Of a stretch of DNA of 55,759 nucleotides, positions 50,659 to 55,759 are shown piece after piece; position 1 is the first letter of the stretch, and each line of letters opens with the position of its first letter. The position numbers were made by a program, and so were the translations under genes. This stretch comes from JBDTVS01 sp040007095 (GTDB taxonomy: Bacteria; Acidobacteriota; Vicinamibacteria; Vicinamibacterales; CAVVIG01). The notes below the pieces were generated by a model. The model made no database searches. It was not told where the DNA came from and was given only the letters and a program-made list of their open reading frames with translations. Location of the stretch: contig JBDTVS010000136.1 in the NCBI GenBank assembly GCA_040007095.1, positions 1-55,759 on the forward strand, written 5' to 3'.

Positions 50659-53219
50659 TGCGCCGGGTGGCATTCGCGTTGGCGCGCGCGCTGAACGCGG
50701 CGTTCTTTCTCGCCACCTCCTTCTACTGCCTTCTGGCGTACAGCCCCTTTGCCTATCAGCAGTTCCTCAAGCCCGCAGTCATTTCGTGGGTGCCGGATTT
50801 CATCGCGATACACACGGCGCTCTTCTGGCTGGTCTTCCTCGTCACGACGCTCACGCTGAAATCGCGGTTGAAGAGGGACATAACGTCTGTCGCGCTCATC
50901 TCGAGAGTCTCGCCGATGCTCGACCGGGTGGACGGGATTTCCGCGAACACGGGCGATGTCACGGAGACGTCGTCTGCCGACCGCGGCCTTCGCCGAACCG
51001 CGACATGGGCATACGTGATCGTCGGCGCTCTACTTGGCGCCGGACTGGTCTTTAGGCCGGTGATGCCGTCGATCGACAACAGTCCCCGCAGCTTCGTGAT
51101 CGCGTTGATCGCACTCCTGCCGCCGGTGTGGCTGGCGGCGATCGATCACGTTACCCACCCCGCGCCTTGCCTCAGGCCCTCGAATCAACGCCACATTCTC
51201 GAAACCTGTGCGGGAGCGGCGACTCTGGTCTGGGCAGTCTATGCGATCGGCGCGCCGTTTCGACTGCTTCGAACGCCCGGCGTCGAGCTTTCACTCTCCA
51301 GTCTGGCCATCGCGACGGCCTCGTCGGCCGTGGCCCACGCGTTTGCTTTCATGGCGATCTTTCTCGCGCTGGCGACGCTGGCGGCGTTCGCGAAGACCCG
51401 CCAACAGTCCGGGTCGGTCGAGTATTGGCTGCTGACGGCCGCAACCGCAGCGACGATCGCGGCATTCGTGAACGGACTGGTGTTCGCGTCGTTCGCGTTT
51501 GGCGGTCTCGATGCGACGGTCGCCGCCGGCGCCGTCGGCGTGACGATCGCCGTGGTCTGGTCTGGCGTCGCACGGCACGTCGTCGTATTGAATGGTGTGC
51601 TTCACGGGCCCGTTGCACTCCCCGCGCTGCAGGCGTGGCTCGCGCCGGCCGCGGCGAATGGCTCGAGGGCCGCGGCCGCCGTGATCGCGGCCTCGTTGCC
51701 GGTGGCAGCCTACACGCTGGTGAACGTCACCGGCGGGCTCGATTGGAACTTCGTCCTTCAGAAGAGCAGCGTCATCGTCGTGTGGTTGATGGCGTTCGCA
51801 GCCGTCCATGTATTGCTTCCACGGCGCTCGTCACAACCCGGAGTGCTGTTCTTCATCGTGCCGCCCTGCCTGGCCCTCGCGCTCTTTCAAGCAGTTGGCC
51901 CGTTCGGCGCCCGGCCGGGCGTTGTCGATCGGTACGCGACGGTCGACATGTCGTTTCGATTCGTCCGCGATCTTCGCACCGCGCGCAGCGGCGAGACCGC
52001 GGCCTTCTATGCGTCGCTCAAAGCGAACACGCTGGTGTCTCCTCTGCGAGTGACACCCCCGGCGCCCCGGCTCCTCGAAGCCAGACAGTCGACCTCACGC
52101 CCTCCTCACATCTTCCTGTTCGTGATCGACAGCCTGCGGCGGGACTACGTGTCGTCCTACAACCCCAGCGTGACTTTCACGCCGGCGATCGGCCAGTTCG
52201 CGGCAGACAGCTTCGTGTTCGATCGGGCGATGACCCGCTACGCCGGCACGGCGCTGGCGGTCCCATCAATCTGGGCCGGGAGCATGCTGATTCACATGCT
52301 CGATCAGCGGCCGTTCGGCAGCCGAAACGCGCTGCTTGCGCTGCTCGATGTGGACGGATACCGGCGCGTGATGAGCGTGGATCACATCATGCGCGAGCTG
52401 CTGCCGCCGGGCAGCGCCAGTGTCGAGCTCGATCAGGGGGTGGCCCCGATGGACTGCGACTTCTGCCGCACGATGCGCGAGCTCGAGGCACGGCTCGCCG
52501 AAGCGCCCGACGATCCACGTCCCGTGTTTTCGTATACGCTGCCGCAGAACGTGCACATCGCCGTGGCCTCGAAGCGAACGGTGCCGGAGCACCACGCCTA
52601 CCCCGGCTTCTTCGCGCCGGTCGCGGAAAGCGTGCGGCAGGTGGACGAATGCTTCGGCGAGTTCCTCGCTTTTCTGCGGCGCTCGCGGATGTACGACGAT
52701 AGCATCGTGATTCTCACCGCCGACCACGGCGACTCGCTCGGGGAAGAAGGCCGTTGGGGACACGCGTATTTCATGGTGCCAGAAGTGATGCGGATTCCGC
52801 TGATCATTCATGTCCCGGCGGCCATGCGAGCGCGGGTTCGCGCGGATCTCCACGGCGTCAGCTTCTCGACCGACATTGCGCCGACGCTCTACGCCCTGCT
52901 TGGTCACGCCCAGCCGGATCTCGGCCGGTTGTTTGGCGCGCCGCTGCTGGTGGACCGCGACGGCGACCTTCCGTCTCGGCGCCGCGACTCGTTTCTGCTC
53001 GCCTCGAGCTACGGCGCTGTCTACGGGATGCTCCGGCACAATGGCCGCCTGTTGTACACCTCCGACGCGATGGACGGACGAGACGATGCCTACGACCTCA
53101 GCAGCCTGACAGGACAGCGGGTCACCGCAACGGCGGCGATCACCGAGCTCAATCGCCGACAGATGACGGAGCAGCTTCATCAACTGGCGACTCTCAACCA
53201 CTTCACGGCGCAGCCGTAG
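50658..53219 (+). CDS. Membrane sulfatase-superfamily enzyme
   Basis: An 853-residue protein. The N-terminal 450 residues hold about ten transmembrane helices. Residues about 480-840 are an alkaline-phosphatase-superfamily domain: IFLFVIDSLRRDYVSSY (metal-binding Asp near 490), RYAGTALAVPSIWAGSM in the nucleophile region, and SIVILTADHGDSLGEEGRWG (metal Asp/His near 690). No Cys-x-Pro-x-Arg sulfatase motif is present, so a Thr/Ser nucleophile and a phosphotransferase-type reaction (as in LTA synthase or phosphoethanolamine transferases) are more likely than sulfate hydrolysis. Its ATG overlaps the previous stop by one base. Confidence 0.82.
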   Translation: MRRVAFALARALNAAFFLATSFYCLLAYSPFAYQQFLKPAVISWVPDFIAIHTALFWLVFLVTTLTLKSRLKRDITSVALISRVSPMLDRVDGISANTGDVTETSSADRGLRRTATWAYVIVGALLGAGLVFRPVMPSIDNSPRSFVIALIALLPPVWLAAIDHVTHPAPCLRPSNQRHILETCAGAATLVWAVYAIGAPFRLLRTPGVELSLSSLAIATASSAVAHAFAFMAIFLALATLAAFAKTRQQSGSVEYWLLTAATAATIAAFVNGLVFASFAFGGLDATVAAGAVGVTIAVVWSGVARHVVVLNGVLHGPVALPALQAWLAPAAANGSRAAAAVIAASLPVAAYTLVNVTGGLDWNFVLQKSSVIVVWLMAFAAVHVLLPRRSSQPGVLFFIVPPCLALALFQAVGPFGARPGVVDRYATVDMSFRFVRDLRTARSGETAAFYASLKANTLVSPLRVTPPAPRLLEARQSTSRPPHIFLFVIDSLRRDYVSSYNPSVTFTPAIGQFAADSFVFDRAMTRYAGTALAVPSIWAGSMLIHMLDQRPFGSRNALLALLDVDGYRRVMSVDHIMRELLPPGSASVELDQGVAPMDCDFCRTMRELEARLAEAPDDPRPVFSYTLPQNVHIAVASKRTVPEHHAYPGFFAPVAESVRQVDECFGEFLAFLRRSRMYDDSIVILTADHGDSLGEEGRWGHAYFMVPEVMRIPLIIHVPAAMRARVRADLHGVSFSTDIAPTLYALLGHAQPDLGRLFGAPLLVDRDGDLPSRRRDSFLLASSYGAVYGMLRHNGRLLYTSDAMDGRDDAYDLSSLTGQRVTATAAITELNRRQMTEQLHQLATLNHFTAQP

Positions 53220-53349
53220 CGGTCGTACTATCACGCAGCTTGCACAGCAGGCCAAGCCGCATCCTCGGGGCCGCCTGCGTGCTCGCGTTCCTCCGGGCAG
53301 CCCTGCCGGTGCGGCTGCCTCGCCCGGACACCGGACCCGCGGCGGAGCA

Positions 53350-53648
53350 GTGCTTGACGCTCGCGGACGGCGTGATCGATTCCGCGCGCACCGTCCTCAT
53401 TCCGGCGGTGGAGCAAATGAGGTGTTGGCCGCCAGCTATAGTGCCGTCTACGCCGTGCTGCGCGAGAATGGCTCTTGGTTCTATATTGTGGATGCCGTCC
53501 AGCACCGCGAGTACGCGTACGAGTGCCGCCCGGCTCGCCCTGGAGCGTCGTGTCGGCCACCGCGGGTATGCGGGAGGTCGGCCAGCGCGTGATCCGCGAG
53601 CACATCTACACAATGAATAGGGTCTACGGGGTAAGGGCGCGCCACTGA
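53350..53648 (+). pseudogene. Frameshifted remnant of a second sulfatase-like gene
   Basis: From 53419 one frame reads EVLAASYSAVYAVLRENG, closely like the LLASSYGAVYGMLRHNG segment near the end of the intact neighbour. After about 53520 the plausible continuation is in another frame (SVVSATAGMREVGQRVIREH), ending at TGA 53646-53648. The 5' part and catalytic residues are missing. It looks like the decayed 3' end of a tandem copy. The 436-bp gap 53220-53655 holds nothing else recognisable. Confidence 0.75.
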
Positions 53649-53655
53649 GATCGTG

Positions 53656-54897
53656 ATGGGAATCAATGTCTACACGCTGCTCGGTCTGACGGCGGTCGTC
53701 GCCGGTCTCGTCGCGGTGCTGGCATTTTCCGTGCTGCGCTTCATTGCCGCGGCCCGCGCGACCAGGCGCGGCGGGCGAGCCAGCGGCGAAGGGACGCTGG
53801 TGCTGAATGCGCTCGAGGAAGCGTTGGCGACCCTGAAGGCCCAGGAGCGGGCCACCGCGGCGCGCGCGGACGCATCAGAGCGCCTGAGCGGAGAGATCAT
53901 GGCCAGCCTCACGGCGGGGCTGCTGGTCGTCGGGATGAACGCGGAAATCCGGATACTCAATCCGGCGGGCCGTAAGCTGCTCGGCGAACAGATCGCGCTC
54001 GACGATTATCGACGGGTCCTGGCCGAGCCGATGGCCCAGATGATCGACGGGTGCCTGGCGACACGCGCCCCCATCCTCAGGCGGACGGTGAAGGTCCCGC
54101 ACGCGCGAGGCGTCATGCATCTTGGCGTGACGGTGTCCCCGTTGATCGATCCGAACGGCGAACTGCACGGCGCAATCTGCCTATTCTCGGATCTGACGGC
54201 GGTCAAGGATCTCGAGGAGCAACTGCGGCTCAAAGACAGTCTCGCCGCCGTCGGAGAGCTGACGGCCGGCATTGCGCACGAGTTCCGGAACGGACTGGCG
54301 ACGATTCAGGGCTACAGCAAACTGATGGACCTGCGATTGTTGCCGGAGCCCTACGGGCCGTACGTGGTAGCCATTCGCGCAGAGACGGAATCGTTGGCTC
54401 AGATTGTCACCAACTTCCTGAACTTCGCGCGCCCGGCACAACTGACGTTGTCGCGGGTCGATCTGCGGGTGATCTGTGACCGGGCGGCGGAAGACATTCG
54501 TGCCGACGCGCGCGCGCTTGGCGGCGATGTGGACGTCCGCGGCGAATTCGGAGCGACCGAGGGCGACGAAGTGCTCCTGCGTCAGGCCTTCTCGAATCTG
54601 ATGCGCAATGCCTTGGAAGCCTGCGGCGGCGCAGCGGTTGTGCCCGTGGTTATCGTCGAGTCGCAGGTGGACGGTTTCGGCAAGGTCTCGCGGATTTCCA
54701 TCAACGATAGCGGACCTGGAATCGATGCCAGACGGCGGGAGCAGATCTTCAAGCCGTTCTACACCACCAAGCGCGGTGGCACCGGCCTGGGTCTCGCGCT
54801 CGTACAGAAGATCATCGTCTTTCACAACGGCCGCATCGTCGTCGACAAGTCGCCGCAGGGCGGGGCCAGCTTCCAGGTCACGCTCCCGCTTGTTTAG
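53656..54897 (+). CDS. PilS/NtrB-like sensor histidine kinase
   Basis: A 413-residue kinase. One N-terminal membrane helix (YTLLGLTAVVAGLVAVLAFS), a coiled region, a PAS domain (about 75-185), the H-box IAHEFRNGLATIQGYSKLMD with the phospho-histidine near 208, and an ATP-binding domain with NLMRNALEA, NDSGPGID and GGTGLGLALV. ATG 53656 is used; a GTG just before it is possible. Its place in the pil cluster and the RpoN promoter of the pilin suggest PilS. No response regulator (PilR) is in this window. Confidence 0.9.
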   Translation: MGINVYTLLGLTAVVAGLVAVLAFSVLRFIAAARATRRGGRASGEGTLVLNALEEALATLKAQERATAARADASERLSGEIMASLTAGLLVVGMNAEIRILNPAGRKLLGEQIALDDYRRVLAEPMAQMIDGCLATRAPILRRTVKVPHARGVMHLGVTVSPLIDPNGELHGAICLFSDLTAVKDLEEQLRLKDSLAAVGELTAGIAHEFRNGLATIQGYSKLMDLRLLPEPYGPYVVAIRAETESLAQIVTNFLNFARPAQLTLSRVDLRVICDRAAEDIRADARALGGDVDVRGEFGATEGDEVLLRQAFSNLMRNALEACGGAAVVPVVIVESQVDGFGKVSRISINDSGPGIDARRREQIFKPFYTTKRGGTGLGLALVQKIIVFHNGRIVVDKSPQGGASFQVTLPLV

Positions 54898-55049
54898 AGT
54901 GTTTCTACGTACAGCGGCCGCTTCGCCGTTTCTGATCCTCATTCCGTGTCTACCGATCGCAAGGATTGCCACGCGCTCGTCCCGCCGCTGAAAAAGGCCA
55001 GGAAAAGCCGATTCCGCCGCCCGGAGCGGTGATTGCATCATCGTGGACG

Positions 55050-55496
55050 ATGCAGCGCGGCTTCTCTCTCGTCGAGGTGGTCGTGGCGATGGGAATCACG
55101 ACGACGGCGGCGCTTGCGGTCGCGCAGCTCTCGATCATGTCCGTCCGCGCCAACCGCGTGGCCCGCTCGACGACCAGCGCGACGGTGCTCGCGCTGCAGA
55201 AGCTCGAGCAGTTGCAGTCGGCGGAATGGACCGAATTGATCGCGTCGCCGCCCGAGGTGCTCGGCCGGAACACCGGCGGCTTCTTCGATGTCCTCGACGC
55301 GAACGGCGGAACGCTCGCAGCCGAAACCGCAGCTCCCGCCGGCGCGGTGTTCGTTCGCCGCTGGTCCCTCGATCTGCTCTCATCCGGCGATGCGCTGGTC
55401 ATTCAGGTGGTCGTGGCGCCGGTCGGTCGCGCGACGAGTTCCGTCGTTGGCCGGGGTCCGGAGGAGGCGCGTCTTGTCGCGATCAAAACCCGCTAG
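55050..55496 (+). CDS. Minor prepilin (PilV/GspI-like)
   Basis: A 148-residue prepilin. MQRG is followed by FSLVEVVVAMGITTTAALAV, the type III-cleaved N-methylated motif with Glu5. A long strand-rich C-terminal part follows. The motif with leading Met-Gln-Arg-Gly supports ATG 55050; GTG 55029 would give a longer leader. It is processed by PilD and probably sits in the pilus tip or priming complex. More minor pilin genes may follow past the window. Confidence 0.85.
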   Translation: MQRGFSLVEVVVAMGITTTAALAVAQLSIMSVRANRVARSTTSATVLALQKLEQLQSAEWTELIASPPEVLGRNTGGFFDVLDANGGTLAAETAAPAGAVFVRRWSLDLLSSGDALVIQVVVAPVGRATSSVVGRGPEEARLVAIKTR

Positions 55497-55704
55497 TGGC
55501 CTGTATAACCCGCGATTTCTTCGCCGCGACACGGGAGCGGCCGGTAGTGATTCCAAAGAGACAATATGGGCGAAGCGTGTGGGCAGCGGAGGTGAGGATG
55601 TGCTGCGACATGTGACGCCTGTTGCATCGTGCGACTCCAACCGGCGGCGTTCGCGGCCTCGGGATTCAAGCGCCGTCGCGCGCGCCGCGCCGATGCCGAA
55701 CTAT

Positions 55705-55759
55705 GGTGCGAACGACGGTGCGAACGACGGTGCGAACGACGGTGCGAACGACGGTGCGA
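55705..55759. repeat. 12-bp tandem array at the window end
   Basis: GGTGCGAACGAC is repeated exactly at 55705-55716, 55717-55728, 55729-55740 and 55741-55752, and continues to the edge. In one frame from ATG 55693 it would encode repeats of Gly-Ala-Asn-Asp, but coding is uncertain. The rest of 55497-55704 shows no recognisable gene. Confidence 0.85.

Overview
The window is high-GC bacterial DNA, densely coded, and reads like a Gram-negative Acidobacteriota genome (Vicinamibacteria-like). That placement is inference. It rests on a photosynthetic-reaction-center-type diheme cytochrome c of a kind common in that phylum, a LIC_10091-like secreted protein, a type IV pilus locus with an acidobacterial/deltaproteobacterial-style short pilin, and high GC. 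No rRNA, tRNA, CRISPR array, insertion sequence or phage gene was recognised.

Layout. (1) 1-7.1 kb: small accessory genes. They are an ArsR regulator over a perfect 22-bp palindrome with an AHSA1/SnoaL fusion and a further gene cut by the window edge, two DinB-like proteins, a LIC_10091-like secreted protein divergent from a PLP/CBS-domain cystathionine beta-synthase, a DUF1330-DDAH-DinB run, and a secreted diheme cytochrome c. (2) 7.2-27.7 kb: one fused str-S10-spc-alpha superoperon: rpsL-rpsG-fusA-rpsJ-rplC-rplD-rplW-rplB-rpsS-rplV-rpsC-rplP-rpmC-rpsQ-rplN-rplX-rplE-rpsN-rpsH-rplF-rplR-rpsE-rpmD-rplO-secY-adk-map-infA-rpmJ-rpsM-rpsK-rpsD-rpoA-rplQ. It has no tuf between fusA and rpsJ, no rpoBC upstream, and an infA that overlaps the end of map. 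(3) 27.7-34.8 kb, minus strand: an EF-G paralogue convergent with rplQ, then a Yip1-like protein, a periplasmic adaptor and two MacB/FtsX permeases without an ATPase. (4) 35.2-38.9 kb: a polyamine locus: XRE-cupin regulator, ornithine decarboxylase, homospermidine synthase. (5) 39-55.5 kb: an outer-membrane-like protein and a type IV pilus cluster: pilB, pilT, pilC, a sigma-54-type promoter, a two-cysteine pilin, a VKOR-DsbA fusion, an ABC exporter pair plus a membrane-anchored helical-repeat protein (compare Myxococcus pilGHI), pilD, a TPR protein, a membrane sulfatase-superfamily enzyme, a frameshifted remnant of a second copy, a PilS/NtrB-like kinase and a minor prepilin.

The most unusual signal is between genes. 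Nearly every larger gap in the ribosomal superoperon holds a different strong hairpin or short-period repeat. There are three unrelated tandem arrays with the same 13-bp period, two related palindromes whose arms are 8-bp repeats, and two copies of a REP-like hairpin. A 72-bp palindrome with 9-bp-period arms lies behind the pilin gene. These look like one or more families of intergenic structured elements and are the best candidates for something undescribed. No wholly new multi-gene system was recognised; the pilus-oxidative folding-exporter grouping and the map/infA overlap are the next most interesting.
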